DNA of 64,000 bases from assembly GCF_003594875.1 (NCBI RefSeq), contig NZ_QZEY01000008.1:1-64000 (forward strand), written 5' to 3'. This document shows, piece by piece, positions 42,082 through 52,300 of the stretch. A program made the position numbers and the translations under genes. Below the pieces are notes generated by a model. The model saw only the letters and a program-made list of their open reading frames with translations. It ran no database searches and was not told the DNA's origin. The stretch comes from Bailinhaonella thermotolerans. Lineage in GTDB: Bacteria > Actinomycetota > Actinomycetes > Streptosporangiales > Streptosporangiaceae. Position 1 is the stretch's first letter. Each line of letters starts with the position of its first letter.

Positions 42082-44328
42082 TCAGCGGCCGGAGATGGGG
42101 ATCTCGAACCAGACGGCCTTGCCCTCCTCGGTGGGGCGGGAGCCCCAGCGGCGGGCGAGCTGGTCCACGAGGTACAGGCCGCGGCCGCCCTCGTCGTTCT
42201 CCCCGGCGCTGCGGATGCGGGGCAGGCGCAGGTCCTGGTCGAACACCTCGACCCAGATCGACCGGCCGCCGCGCCGCAGCCGCAGGGTGAACTCCTTGGC
42301 CTGCGGCAGCGCGGTCTCGTCGCCGCCGGGCAGGTCCCACGCCTCGTCGAAGCCCAGGGGCGGCCCGTCCAGGACGAGTTCCCGGCGGGGGGCGGGGGCG
42401 GCGCTGGCGTGCAGGACGACGTTGGTGACGACCTCGGAGACCAGCAGGCAGGCGAGTTCGCCGCGGTCGGAGCTCATGCCCCAGCTCGTGAACGTCTCGG
42501 CGGCCATGCGCCGGGCCTCCCCCACCATGATCGGCTCGGCGGGGAACGTGCGCTCGTGCATCATGAGGTCGCCCGGGTCGGAGCGGACGACGAGGATGGC
42601 CATGTCGTCGTCGATCTCGCCGGGGACCGCGCGGGTGGCGGCCTCCGCGACCTGCTCGACCCCGCCGTCCGCGGCCGCCTCGCCGATCGCCTCGCACAGC
42701 AGCCGCAGCGACTCCTCGTCACTGTAGATCTTGGTGTCGGCGTCGCGGGCGGGGCGGCGGTCCACGAGCCCGTCGGTGTAGAGCACCAGCGCGCCGCCTG
42801 CGGGCAGGCGCACGGACTGCTCCTTGTAGACCAGCTCGGGGTGCATGCCCGAGGCGCGCACGCCGAGCGGCTGGCCGACGTGGGCGATGTCCAGCTCGCT
42901 CACCTGGTCGCCGATCACGACCAGCGGCGGGGCGTGCCCGGCGTTGGCGAAGGAGAGCTGCCGGGACCAGGCGTCGTAGACGAAGTACTGGCAGGTGACG
43001 ATGGGCGGGCTGCTGACGTCCGCCCCGTAGGCGTCGTGCTCGGGGTCGGCGATGACGCGCACCCACTCGTCGAGCCGGGCCAGGATGTCGGCCGGGGACT
43101 TGTCGTCCTGGGCGAAGGCGCGCAGCGCGGCGCGGAGCTGGCCCATGATCGCGGCGGCCTTCGCGCCCCGGCCCTCGACGTCGCCGATGACGATGCCGAC
43201 GCGGCCGGCGGAGAGCGGGATGACGTCGTACCAGTCGCCGCCGACCTGGGTCTGGATGCCGTGCCCGCGCGAGGCCAGCGGCGCGGCCGGGCAGTAGCGC
43301 ACGGCGATGTCGAGGCCGTCGAGCGTGGGCAGGTCGCGCGGGAGCAGGTGGGTCTGGAACGACTCGGCGGTGTGCCGCTCCTCCTCGAAGAGCAGCGCGT
43401 TGTCCACGGCCACCGCCACGCGGGTCGCGATCGCGCCGACGAAGTCGCGGTCGAAGGCGTCGTAGTGGAGCGTGTCGCGCTCGGTGAGGCCGCTCGACAG
43501 CCCGAGGTACATCAGGCCGAGCAGTTCCCCGCGCGCGCACAGCGGGGCGGCGATCGCGGAGGTCATGCCGACCTCCCCGCACAGCTCGGCGCTGCCGGGG
43601 CTGGTCGGGGGGAAACCGCCCAGCGTGAGGTCTTCGACGAGGATCGTCTCCTGGCGCTTCATCGCCAGGTCGCAGTAGTGGCCCGGGGGGTACGACACGG
43701 TCGCGCCGACGGGCTTCCACGTGCCGGGCGGCGGCCGGAACCCCGGCACGTGGTGGGAGACGCGGCGGACCAGGCGCTGGTCCTTGACCAGGTCGATGAA
43801 GCAGTGGTCGGCGAACTGCGGCACCAGCATCTCGGCGACCCGGCGCAGCGTCTCCTCGACGTACAGCGACCCGGCCAGGCGCTCGCCGATGCGCTCCAGC
43901 AGCCCGAACCGGTCCTTCTCGCGCTCGTTGCTCTTCAGCGCCTCGCGGGCGGTGATCACGATGCCGGTGACCGCGCCGGAGGCGTGCCGCAGGGGCACGG
44001 CCTGGGCGCGGACGTAGACCGTCGTGCCGTCGCCGCGCACGACGTCGAAGGTGCCCTCCCAGATCCCGCCCTTGAGCACGTGGCGGGCCAGCTCCACGGC
44101 CTGGGGGTGGTCCTTCTCGGCGATGCCGAGCTGGAGCACCGAGCGCGCGGGGCCGGTCCGCCCCGGCGCGCCCCTCCCCCGCCCGAACAGCTTCTCCGCG
44201 AACGGGTTCCAGTAGCGGATGTTGCTGAACCGGTCGGTGACGACGACGGCCATCTCCATCTGGTCCAGCACCGCGACCTCCGAAAGCGGGTCGGCCGTGT
44301 CGCGCGAGACGTCACCCCAGCGTTTCAT
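42082..44328 (-). CDS. PAS-GAF-PP2C phosphatase with anti-sigma-type kinase domain
   Basis: A 748-residue signalling protein; ATG at 44328 with GGAG upstream. Domains in order: PAS (about 15-130, WNPFAEKLFGR), GAF (about 155-325), SpoIIE-type PP2C phosphatase (about 340-560, GGDWYDVIPL, GDVEGRGAKAAA, LYTDGLVDRR, DDDMAILVV) and an RsbW-like HATPase (about 580-740, LLVSEVVTNVVLHA, DEGGRGLYLVDQLA). Phosphatase and kinase in one chain suggest control of an anti-sigma-antagonist switch in stress response. No partner gene is adjacent. Confidence 0.9.
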   Translation of the reverse strand: MKRWGDVSRDTADPLSEVAVLDQMEMAVVVTDRFSNIRYWNPFAEKLFGRGRGAPGRTGPARSVLQLGIAEKDHPQAVELARHVLKGGIWEGTFDVVRGDGTTVYVRAQAVPLRHASGAVTGIVITAREALKSNEREKDRFGLLERIGERLAGSLYVEETLRRVAEMLVPQFADHCFIDLVKDQRLVRRVSHHVPGFRPPPGTWKPVGATVSYPPGHYCDLAMKRQETILVEDLTLGGFPPTSPGSAELCGEVGMTSAIAAPLCARGELLGLMYLGLSSGLTERDTLHYDAFDRDFVGAIATRVAVAVDNALLFEEERHTAESFQTHLLPRDLPTLDGLDIAVRYCPAAPLASRGHGIQTQVGGDWYDVIPLSAGRVGIVIGDVEGRGAKAAAIMGQLRAALRAFAQDDKSPADILARLDEWVRVIADPEHDAYGADVSSPPIVTCQYFVYDAWSRQLSFANAGHAPPLVVIGDQVSELDIAHVGQPLGVRASGMHPELVYKEQSVRLPAGGALVLYTDGLVDRRPARDADTKIYSDEESLRLLCEAIGEAAADGGVEQVAEAATRAVPGEIDDDMAILVVRSDPGDLMMHERTFPAEPIMVGEARRMAAETFTSWGMSSDRGELACLLVSEVVTNVVLHASAAPAPRRELVLDGPPLGFDEAWDLPGGDETALPQAKEFTLRLRRGGRSIWVEVFDQDLRLPRIRSAGENDEGGRGLYLVDQLARRWGSRPTEEGKAVWFEIPISGR

Positions 44329-44460
44329 CGGCACGTCTCCATGTGGTCGCACGGAGGTCGGAGGAAGGCCGCTGTCGGGTGGGCCACTGTCGCTCCTGCT
44401 GAGACGGTGACGCGGGCTGCCCCGCCGGTGTCTGACGAGGAAGGGATGCGCGCGGAGCGC

Positions 44461-45171
44461 TCAGCGTCTGGCGACGAACACGTGTGCGGCGACGTCACGC
44501 GGAAGCTCCGCGCGGTTCTCATCGACGTCGTCGCCACCTGTCACCCGCACACCGTCGTCGCTCGCCGCGAGCGTCACCTCGCGTCCGGGTTGTATCCCAA
44601 CTTGCTTGAGTTTAAGCATCACGGCGGGATCGCTTTGCACTTGTTCGCTAATTCGGCGAACGACAACGGGTACGGCCCGCGCGCCAATCACATCAGTCAT
44701 GGCGGAAACGGACTCTTCGCTTGCCTCCTCTTGACCCCGATCCCCCAATCCCAGCTCCGACAGGCCGGGGATGGGGTTGCCGTGGGGACACGTGGTGGGG
44801 TTCTCCAGCAGGGACACCAGCCGGGCCTCGACGGCCTCGGACATGACGTGCTCCCACCGGCACGCCTCGATGTGCACCTCTTCCCAGGGCAGCCCGATCA
44901 CGTCGGTCAGCAGACACTCCGCCAGGCGGTGCTTGCGCATGACCCGCGTCGCGAGCGTGCGCCCCAGGTCGGTCATCGTCAGATGGCGGTCGCCCTCGAC
45001 CTTCACCAGCCCGTCCCGCTCCATGCGGGCGACCGTCTGGCTCACCGTGGGTCCGCTCTGCTTCAGGCGCTCGGCGATGCGGGCGCGCAGGGGGACGATC
45101 CCCTCTTCCTCAAGCTCGTAGATCGTACGGAGATACATCTCCGTCGTGTCGATCAGGCCGTGTGCGGTCAA
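44461..45171 (-). CDS. ideR: Iron-dependent regulator, IdeR/DtxR family
   Basis: A 236-residue protein with a TTG start behind GGGAGG. HTH about 1-70 (LIDTTEMYLRTIYELEEEGIVPLRARIAERL). All metal ligands are present: Met12, His81, Glu85, His100, Cys104, Glu107 and His108, each offset by two from the mycobacterial IdeR positions. A C-terminal SH3-like domain follows an Asp/Glu-rich linker. It should bind Fe(II) and repress siderophore and iron-uptake genes. No IdeR box was found near the gene itself. Confidence 0.93.
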   Translation of the reverse strand: MTAHGLIDTTEMYLRTIYELEEEGIVPLRARIAERLKQSGPTVSQTVARMERDGLVKVEGDRHLTMTDLGRTLATRVMRKHRLAECLLTDVIGLPWEEVHIEACRWEHVMSEAVEARLVSLLENPTTCPHGNPIPGLSELGLGDRGQEEASEESVSAMTDVIGARAVPVVVRRISEQVQSDPAVMLKLKQVGIQPGREVTLAASDDGVRVTGGDDVDENRAELPRDVAAHVFVARR

Positions 45172-45299
45172 AGCTCCTCCCGTCCTGCCCCGATGCTACG
45201 TCTCATGTGCCATGGACTGGGAACGCTTCCGGCAGGCGAAACCATCCTCGGCACCACTGTGACCGGCGGGTCCCGGCAGCTACAGGGAGGCGGACGGCG

Positions 45300-45926
45300 A
45301 TGGCGAGAAGCGGCGAAGCCCGGTCGGCGGCGGAGTTCGTGCCCGCCGGCGCGGATCTCGAAGGTCTACGGCACGCGGCACGAGCATGCCAGGGATGCGA
45401 CCTGTTCCGCGACGCGACGCAGACCGTGTTCGGCGAGGGCAGGGCCCCGGCGCGCGTGATGCTGGTCGGCGAGCAGCCCGGTGACCAGGAGGATCGCCAG
45501 GGGGCGCCGTTCGTCGGACCGGCGGGCCGGATGCTGGACCGCGCACTCGAAGAGGCCGGGATAGATCGGGACGAGGTGTACGTCACCAACGCCGTCAAAC
45601 ACTTCAAGTTCACGACAAAAGGCAAACGGCGAATTCACAAATCCCCGACGGTGGGAGAAATGAAAGCGTGCCGCCCGTGGCTGGACGCGGAGTTGGAACG
45701 CGTGGAGCCTGAGATGACGATCACACTCGGCGCGACGGCGGGGAAGGCGCTCCTCGGCTCGTCGTTCCGCGTGTCGGAGCGGCGCGGGCAGATCCTGCCC
45801 TGGGAGGACGGCCGTCTCATCCTGGCCACCATCCACCCCTCGGCCGTCCTGCGCGGGGACGACCGGGAGGCGATGTACCAGGGGTTCCTCTCCGACCTGC
45901 GGGTCGCGGCCCAGGCCCTCAAGTGA
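45300..45926 (+). CDS. udgX: Uracil-DNA glycosylase of the UdgX type
   Basis: A 208-residue protein with GGGAGG ahead of the ATG. Cysteines at 30, 33 and 124 fit the 4Fe-4S cluster of family 4-like glycosylases. GEQPGDQEDRQGAPFVGPAG (57-76) is the active-site motif, with the Q-D-E pattern of UdgX. The distinguishing loop KRRIHK (109-114) carries His113. In Mycobacterium smegmatis UdgX the equivalent His109 links covalently to uracil-containing DNA. It is divergent from ideR. The 3' end of the gene seeds a tandem repeat. Confidence 0.92.
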   Translation: MARSGEARSAAEFVPAGADLEGLRHAARACQGCDLFRDATQTVFGEGRAPARVMLVGEQPGDQEDRQGAPFVGPAGRMLDRALEEAGIDRDEVYVTNAVKHFKFTTKGKRRIHKSPTVGEMKACRPWLDAELERVEPEMTITLGATAGKALLGSSFRVSERRGQILPWEDGRLILATIHPSAVLRGDDREAMYQGFLSDLRVAAQALK

Positions 45927-45998
45927 GCGGGCCCCAGGCCCTCAAGCGAGCGGCCCCAGGCCCTCAAGTGAGCGCGCCCGGGCCCCGAGTGAGCGGGC
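45910..45998. repeat. Tandem repeat derived from the udgX 3' end
   Basis: A 22-base unit, CCCAGGCCCTCAAGTGAGCG plus two bases, covers the last udgX codons and its TGA stop. It is repeated at about 45932, 45954 and, more diverged, 45976. It ends just before the convergent MFS gene stop at 46014. Confidence 0.85.
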
Positions 45999-46013
45999 CC
46001 GGGCGCCGGGCGG

Positions 46014-47270
46014 TCACCGGGCGGGGTGCGCGGCCTCGGACCGGTAGCGCCGGAAGGCCGGCACCGCGAACCCCGCCGCGAGCACGGCGGCCGCGCACAG
46101 CAGCCCGCCGCCGACCCAGGACGCGGTGACGCCCGCCGCCGTGGCCACCGCCCCCGCCCGCAGGTCGCCCAGGCGCGGCCCGCCCGCGACGACCACGATG
46201 AACACCCCCTGCATGCGCCCGCGCATCTCGTCGGGCGCGTGGGTCTGCAGGATCGTCTGCCGCCACACGGAGGACACCAGGTCGGCGGCCCCGCCCACGG
46301 CCAGCAGCAGCACCATCAGCCAGAGCTGGGACACCGCGCCCGCCCAGGCCACGACGAGCCCCCACAGGCAGATCACGAACGTCAGCGCGAGGCCCTGCCT
46401 GCTCACCCGGCCGATCCAGCCGGAGAACAGGCCCATGATCACCGACCCGATCGGGATCGCCGCCGACAGCCAGCCGTACGCCAGGGGCGAGCCGCCGAAC
46501 CGCTCCGCGACGACCTCGGGGAACAGCGCCTTGGGCAGCGCGAACGCCATCGCGCAGATGTCCACGACGAACGACATCAGCACGACGGGGTGCCCGCCGA
46601 GGTACCGCAGGCCCTCGATCACCGAGCGCAGGCCCGGCCTGCCGACGCCCTCGGCCGGGGGGATCGGCGGGAGCCGTACGGCGGCGTAGAGGCCCACGGC
46701 GAACAGGACCGCGTCGATGGCGTAGGCGCCCTCGAAGCCCGCGCCGGCCAGCACGACGCCGCCGATCAGCGGCCCGACGGCGGCGCCGAGGCTGCTGACG
46801 AGGAAGTTCAGCGTGTTCGCCGCGGGGACCAGCTCGACCGGGAGCAGCCGCGGGATGATCGCGCCGCGGGTCGGCGAGGTGAACGCGAACCCGGTGGCCT
46901 GCACGGCCGCCAGGACGAGCATGAGCACGGGGTTGTCGAGGCCGGTCACCGTGTTGAGGAGCAGGCCCAGCGTCGCGCCCCAGCTCACCAGGGAGCCGGT
47001 GAGCAGCAGCCTGCGGCGGTCCACCGCGTCGGCCACGGCGCCGCCGTACAGGCCGAAGACGAGCAGCGGGACGAGGCTGGCCAGGCCGAGCAGGCCCACC
47101 CACAGGGACGAGCGCGTGACCTCGAAGACCTGCAGGGCCAGGGCCACGCCGGTGAGCTGCAGGCCGATGAAGGACACGCCCTGGCCGATCCAGAGCCGCC
47201 GGAAGTCGGCGTGCCGCAGCGGGCGCACGTCGGCCAGCCAGCCGCGGCGGGCCGTGGGCTCACCGCTCAC
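46014..47270 (-). CDS. MFS transporter
   Basis: A 418-residue protein from GTG at 47270, which overlaps the pdxH stop (GTGA). It has about 12 hydrophobic spans, [17 protein letters not shown] (the MFS loop 2-3 motif) and [15 protein letters not shown]. The N-terminal [26 protein letters not shown] is typical of the EntS/DHA3-like exporters common in actinomycetes. Substrate unknown. It is translationally coupled to pdxH, which is unusual for an exporter and may only reflect gene packing. Confidence 0.85.
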   Translation of the reverse strand: MSGEPTARRGWLADVRPLRHADFRRLWIGQGVSFIGLQLTGVALALQVFEVTRSSLWVGLLGLASLVPLLVFGLYGGAVADAVDRRRLLLTGSLVSWGATLGLLLNTVTGLDNPVLMLVLAAVQATGFAFTSPTRGAIIPRLLPVELVPAANTLNFLVSSLGAAVGPLIGGVVLAGAGFEGAYAIDAVLFAVGLYAAVRLPPIPPAEGVGRPGLRSVIEGLRYLGGHPVVLMSFVVDICAMAFALPKALFPEVVAERFGGSPLAYGWLSAAIPIGSVIMGLFSGWIGRVSRQGLALTFVICLWGLVVAWAGAVSQLWLMVLLLAVGGAADLVSSVWRQTILQTHAPDEMRGRMQGVFIVVVAGGPRLGDLRAGAVATAAGVTASWVGGGLLCAAAVLAAGFAVPAFRRYRSEAAHPAR

Positions 47271-47935
47271 GGGGACAGCCTCTCGACGGTCCACGCGCCG
47301 CCCTCACGCCGGTAGCGCAGCCGGTCGTGCAGGCGGTTGGGGCGCCCCTGCCAGAACTCGACGGTCTCGGGCACCACCCGGAAGCCGCCCCAGAAGTCCG
47401 GCGCCGGCACCTCGTCCGGCCAGCGCCCGGCGAGTTCGGCGTACCGCTCCTCCAGGACGTCCCGGCCCGGGATCACCTCGGACTGGCGCGACGCCCACGC
47501 GCCCAGGCGGGAGCCGTACGGGCGGGACCGGAAGTAGTCCTCGCTCTCCTCGCGCGACAGCCGCTCGACCCGGCCCTCGACGATCACCTGCCGGTGCAGG
47601 GGGTGCCAGGGGAAGAGGAGGCTCGCCCACGGGTTGGCCGCGAGCTGCCGCCCCTTGCGCGACCCGTAGTTGGTGAAGAAGTCGAATCCGGCGGGTCCGT
47701 AGTCCTTGAGCAGCACCGTTCGCTGGCTCGGGCGTCCCTCGGGGGTCGCCGTGGCAAGTACCATCGCATTCGGCTCAGGCAGCCCGGCCGCCAGGACGTC
47801 GGACAGCCACGACGTGAATTGCTTCACGGGGTCGGCCGCCAGGCCGGACTCGTCCAGCCCTCCCGCGTCGTAGTTTCGGCGTAGTGCCGCCAGGTCCAGT
47901 CCGCCCCGGTCGTCAGGGCTGTTCGAGCCGTCCAC
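47267..47935 (-). CDS. pdxH: Pyridoxamine 5'-phosphate oxidase
   Basis: A 222-residue FMN enzyme; GTG at 47935 with GGGAG some 11 bases upstream. It has [84 protein letters not shown] and the C-terminal dimer/FMN block [19 protein letters not shown]. It oxidises pyridoxamine or pyridoxine phosphate to PLP. It is divergent from citrate synthase, and a PLP-dependent serC lies nearby. Confidence 0.95.
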   Translation of the reverse strand: MDGSNSPDDRGGLDLAALRRNYDAGGLDESGLAADPVKQFTSWLSDVLAAGLPEPNAMVLATATPEGRPSQRTVLLKDYGPAGFDFFTNYGSRKGRQLAANPWASLLFPWHPLHRQVIVEGRVERLSREESEDYFRSRPYGSRLGAWASRQSEVIPGRDVLEERYAELAGRWPDEVPAPDFWGGFRVVPETVEFWQGRPNRLHDRLRYRREGGAWTVERLSP

Positions 47936-48110
47936 GGGTCGGTATTCTCCCGCGCCCCACGAGGGGACACGCGGGCACCCCACCCCTCCTTAGAGGGGTC
48001 CCCCCGAACGACCACCATCGGGCAGGGGGTTGAATATGACCCGCCGGTATCTCGACATCAAGGTTCCTGACACCACCGGGACAGAACAAGGAGAGGGAGG
48101 CGGCCCACTA

Positions 48111-49217
48111 ATGTCCGACTTCAAACCCGGGCTCGAAGGCGTCGTCGCGTTCGAGACCGAGATCGCGGAACCGGACAAGGAAGGCGGTGCCCTTCGGTAC
48201 CGCGGCGTCGACATCGAGGAACTCGTCGGGCGCGTCTCCTACGGCAACGTGTGGGGACTGCTCGTCGACAACAAGTTCCAGCCCGGGCTGCCCCCGGCGG
48301 AGCCGTACCCCATCCCGGTGCACAGCGGCGACATCCGCGTCGACGTGCAGAGCGCCCTGGCGATGCTGGCTCCCGCGTGGGGTCTGAAGCCGCTTCTGGA
48401 CATCAGCGACGAGCAGGCCCGTGACGACCTGGCCCGCGCCTCGGTCATGGCGCTGTCCTTCGTCGCGCAGTCCGCCCGCGGCATCGGCGTGCCGATGGTG
48501 CCCGAGTCCCGCGTGAACGAGGCCAAGACCATCGTCGAGCGCTTCATGGTGCGCTGGCGGGGCGAGCCGGACCCGCGTCACGTCAAGGCGATCGACGCCT
48601 ACTGGACGTCGGCCGCCGAGCACGGCATGAACGCCTCCACCTTCACCGCCCGCGTCATCGCCTCGACCGGCGCGGACGTGGCCGCCGCCCTGTCCGGCGC
48701 GGTCGGCGCGATGTCCGGCCCGCTGCACGGCGGCGCCCCGGCGCGCGTGCTGCACATGGTCGAGGGCGTCGAGAAGATCGGCGACGCCACGACCTACGTC
48801 AAGCAGGTGCTCGACAAGGGCGAGCGGCTCATGGGCTTCGGCCACCGCGTCTACCGCGCCGAGGACCCGCGCGCCCGCGTGCTCCGCCGTACGGCCAAGG
48901 AGCTGGGCGCGCCCCGCTACGAGGTCGCGGCGGCGCTGGAGAAGGCCGCGCTGGAGGAGCTGCACGCGCGCAAGCCCGACCGGGTTCTCGCGACCAACGT
49001 GGAGTTCTGGGCCGCGGTCATCCTCGACTTCGCCGAGGTCCCCGCGCACATGTTCACGTCCATGTTCACCTGCGCCCGTACGGCCGGGTGGGCGGCCCAC
49101 ATCCTGGAGCAGAAGCGCACGGGCAGGCTCGTCCGCCCCAGCGCCCAGTACGTCGGCCCGCCGCAGCGCTCGGTCACCGAGGTCCCCGGGGCGTCCGAGG
49201 TCCTCGACCGGCTCTGA
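48111..49217 (+). CDS. Citrate synthase (second type)
   Basis: A 368-residue protein; ATG at 48111 with AAGGAGAGGGAGG upstream. It shows YRGVDIEELV, GPLHGGAPARVL (His), MGFGHRVYRAEDPRARVL (His) and NVEFWAAVILDFAEVPAHMFTSMF (Asp). The short form (under 380 residues) with GALRYRGVDIEEL matches the GltA2/2-methylcitrate synthase-like group, so 2-methylcitrate synthesis is possible; no prpB/prpD neighbours are present. It is divergent from pdxH. Confidence 0.9.
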   Translation: MSDFKPGLEGVVAFETEIAEPDKEGGALRYRGVDIEELVGRVSYGNVWGLLVDNKFQPGLPPAEPYPIPVHSGDIRVDVQSALAMLAPAWGLKPLLDISDEQARDDLARASVMALSFVAQSARGIGVPMVPESRVNEAKTIVERFMVRWRGEPDPRHVKAIDAYWTSAAEHGMNASTFTARVIASTGADVAAALSGAVGAMSGPLHGGAPARVLHMVEGVEKIGDATTYVKQVLDKGERLMGFGHRVYRAEDPRARVLRRTAKELGAPRYEVAAALEKAALEELHARKPDRVLATNVEFWAAVILDFAEVPAHMFTSMFTCARTAGWAAHILEQKRTGRLVRPSAQYVGPPQRSVTEVPGASEVLDRL

Positions 49218-49234
49218 GCAGTACCATCCGAGCA

Positions 49235-49274
49235 CGCCGATCTCGCGCCTCCCGATCGGGGCGCGAGATCGGCG
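49235..49274. terminator. Shared terminator of citrate synthase and the convergent membrane-protein gene
   Basis: Perfect 15-base arms (49235-49249 and 49260-49274) around a 10-base loop, followed by CTTT on the plus strand. It starts 18 bases behind the citrate synthase stop and 35 bases behind the convergent stop at 49309. Confidence 0.8.
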
Positions 49275-49308
49275 CTTTCACGGCCCTCCCGGTACGGCTC
49301 CCGCCGGC

Positions 49309-52300
49309 TCAGGAGGCGGGGCGGGGGGCGGCGGGGATGTCGCAGGGGTGGTCGGAGGTGGTCGTGAGACGGCCGCAGACGGCCACCAGGCGCTGTTCCT
49401 CGCCGGTGACGTGGACCAGGAAGACGGCCTTGTTCACCGGGTCGTGGCTGCGGGCCTCGCGGCCGAAGTCGATCAGCCCGGTCGTGCCGTACGTCGCGCC
49501 CTGCTCCAGGTAGGTGTTGCGCAGCTCGTACAGCACCGTGCCGTACGTGGGCGTGTTGCCGCGCTGCAGGCGCATCGCGCGCTGCGCCGCCTGGGTGAAC
49601 GCCAGCGCCGCGTCGTGGCCGAGCATGGCGTGGCTCTGGGAGGAGACGATGTCCGGCCCGATCTGGTCGCGCATCGCGTCCAGCTCGCGCAGGAACGAGG
49701 GGGCGGGCACGTCGGGTCCCACCCAGGGCGCCTGCCACGCCTGGCGGGCGGCCAGCGGCGTGTAGTGCAGGACCAGGCTCTCGTCCCCGCCCAGCGTCTT
49801 GCCGTGGCTGGCGACGTACCGGCTCACGTCGTCGCCCGCGAGCACGTGGAGCCGGCCCTCGCCGCCGCACGTCGAGGAGCGCAGGTCGTTGAGGAAGGCG
49901 GGGAACTCCGACGCCCTCCCGGCGTAGTAGTACAGGTCCGGCCGCTTCTTGCAGGCCTGGTCCACGGCCTGCTGGAGCTCGGCCTGGCCCCGATAGGGGA
50001 ACAGCTCGGCGGCCGGCTCGCCGAAGCTGGCCTGGAAGTCCCGGGCCAGGTTGGGGCTGTAGAGGTCGCTGGGCGAGGCGTCGTAGAGCACGGCCGCGGT
50101 CTTCGCCTTGTACGCCCCGCCGCCGCGCGCGTCCCGCGGCAGCCCGGACCTGGCCCAGTACGCCGCCGCGGCCGCCTGCCGGGAGTTCGGGGGCGCGACG
50201 CGGAAGTAGAACGGGGAGGTGCCGACCTCGGTCTCGGCCGTCCGGTCGTAGGTGTTCACGGTGCCCACGATCGGCAGGCCCGCGTCGGCCAGCGCCTGGA
50301 TGGCGCGCTGCGTCTCCAGCACGCTCTGGCCCAGGCCCACGACGCCGACGATCGAGGGGTCCCGCCGGGCCCGGTCCACGATGCTCCTGGCGACCGTGTC
50401 GGCGAACCGCGAGCGCTCGCCGACGTTGGCGACCAGCACCTTGAGCTTGAGCTCCTGGGCGCTGTTGCGGGCGCGCTGGTGGGCGGCGATCCCGGCCAGC
50501 TCGCTCGGCGACCCCGGGAGCAGGCCGCGGCCCTTGTCCCGCACGCTCATCGGCCCGGCGTACACCAGCGTGATGTGCGGCTTGTTCCCCACCTCGTCGT
50601 TCTGCCGCTTGATGACCTTCTGGACCGGGTCCATCAGCCGGTCGAACGCGAACCCGCCGTCCGTGACGCCGACGCACTCCTCCCCGCCCCGGTCCCGGAC
50701 GCGCACGATGTCCGGCTTGAGGCAGTACTGCGCGCGGTCCCTCGCCCGCTGCGCCTCGACCCGCTCGGCGTGCTTGAGGTCGTTCCAGGCGTCGAGGCCG
50801 ACGTATCCGATGGCCACGGCCATGAGGGTGCCGATGGCGGCCCAGTGGACCGGCCTGCGCGCCGGGAACGGCACGCGGGGCAGCTTGCGGTCGCGCTTGT
50901 CGTCGAGGAGGCGGTGGCTGCCCGGGGCCAGCCCGATCGACAGGTAGCCGCCGCCGTACGGCCGGGTGGCCCGGCGCAGCCAGCGCTCGTAGACCTTCCT
51001 GGCGTCCCGCATGCCGGCGGCGAACGGCCGGACCGGGTCCGGCCTGGGGGCGGGGTCGCGCTCGCCGGAGCTGACGATGACCAGCGGGTCGATCTCGCCG
51101 GTCTCCTCCCTGACCGTGTTGACCAGCCGCATGAACCGCGCCCCGGCGTCGCCGGGCTCCACGGCGTCCAGCCACATCACGCAGTAACCGGTGCGGGCCC
51201 AGGGGGCGCGGCGGCGGCGCCGGCGGCGGTACGCCTGCCGCAGGTCCTCCAGGAAGGCGTGGACGAGCAGCTTGTCGAACTCCTCGGTGTGCCGCCGCTC
51301 CACCGCCCGCACCGCGAACCGCTCGAACCGCCCCCGCCCGGACCCGCTCCCCGCGAGGTACGGCTGGCGCCGCGGGTCGAGGAACCAGGCGTAGCGGCGG
51401 CGGCCGGCCCAGTCGCGGGTGCGGATCCAGGTCTGCAGCAGCCAGCCGGAGACGCCCACGACCAGCACGACGAGCATCGCCACGACGCTGACGACCTTGC
51501 CCAGGGTCGCCCCGACGACGGCCGCCCCGGCGAGCCAGGCGGCGAGCGTGCGGTCGAGGTACTCGATGACGCTGTCGCGCCGTTTCATGCCGGGCAGGAG
51601 CTGGGTGCGGCCGCGGTTCCTGATCCGCTCGCGCATCTCGCGGGCCTTGGCGGCCTCGTCGCCGCCCGGCTCGCCCAGCTTGGCCGCGCCGGAGCCGGCG
51701 CCGAGCGGTTCGGTGTTGCAGAGCCAGAGCAGGAACGTCACCAGCGGGAACCGGGGCGCGGGGCCGACCTGCCTGATCCCGGTGCGGCCGAGCTCGCCGC
51801 AGGCCTTCACCAGCAGGCCGCGGAGCTGGTCGCGGTCGCCGAGGGCGGTGACGTTGATGTCGGTGTAGGGAACCTTCTCGTTGTAGTAGTGCGCGAGCCG
51901 TACGGCGACCTCGGACGCGGTGCCGGCCTCGGGGACCGTGACGGGGTCCTCCGCCTCCCGGGAGCGGGCCTGCTCGGCGGTCTCCTCCCCGCCGCGTCCC
52001 GCCAGGCGCTCCCGCCACCGCGGGCGGCGGGGCCCGCCCGTCCCGGTACGGGTTCCCCCCGCGAGGGAGATGGGCCCGCGCACGGCCGCGGGGCGCGCGG
52101 CCGGCGGGCGGGCTCCGGCCGTACGGCGGGCCTCGGCGGCGTCGTCGTCGACGTGGAAGCAGATCAGCGGCAGCGGGCGGTCGCCCTCGCCGGGGTGGCG
52201 GGCGCGCAGGCCGAGGAAGCCGAGGAGGCGGGAGAGCGGGCCGCCGGTGAAGGCCGGGGGACGGCGGACGATCTCGTCGAACAGATCGTACAGATCGTCC

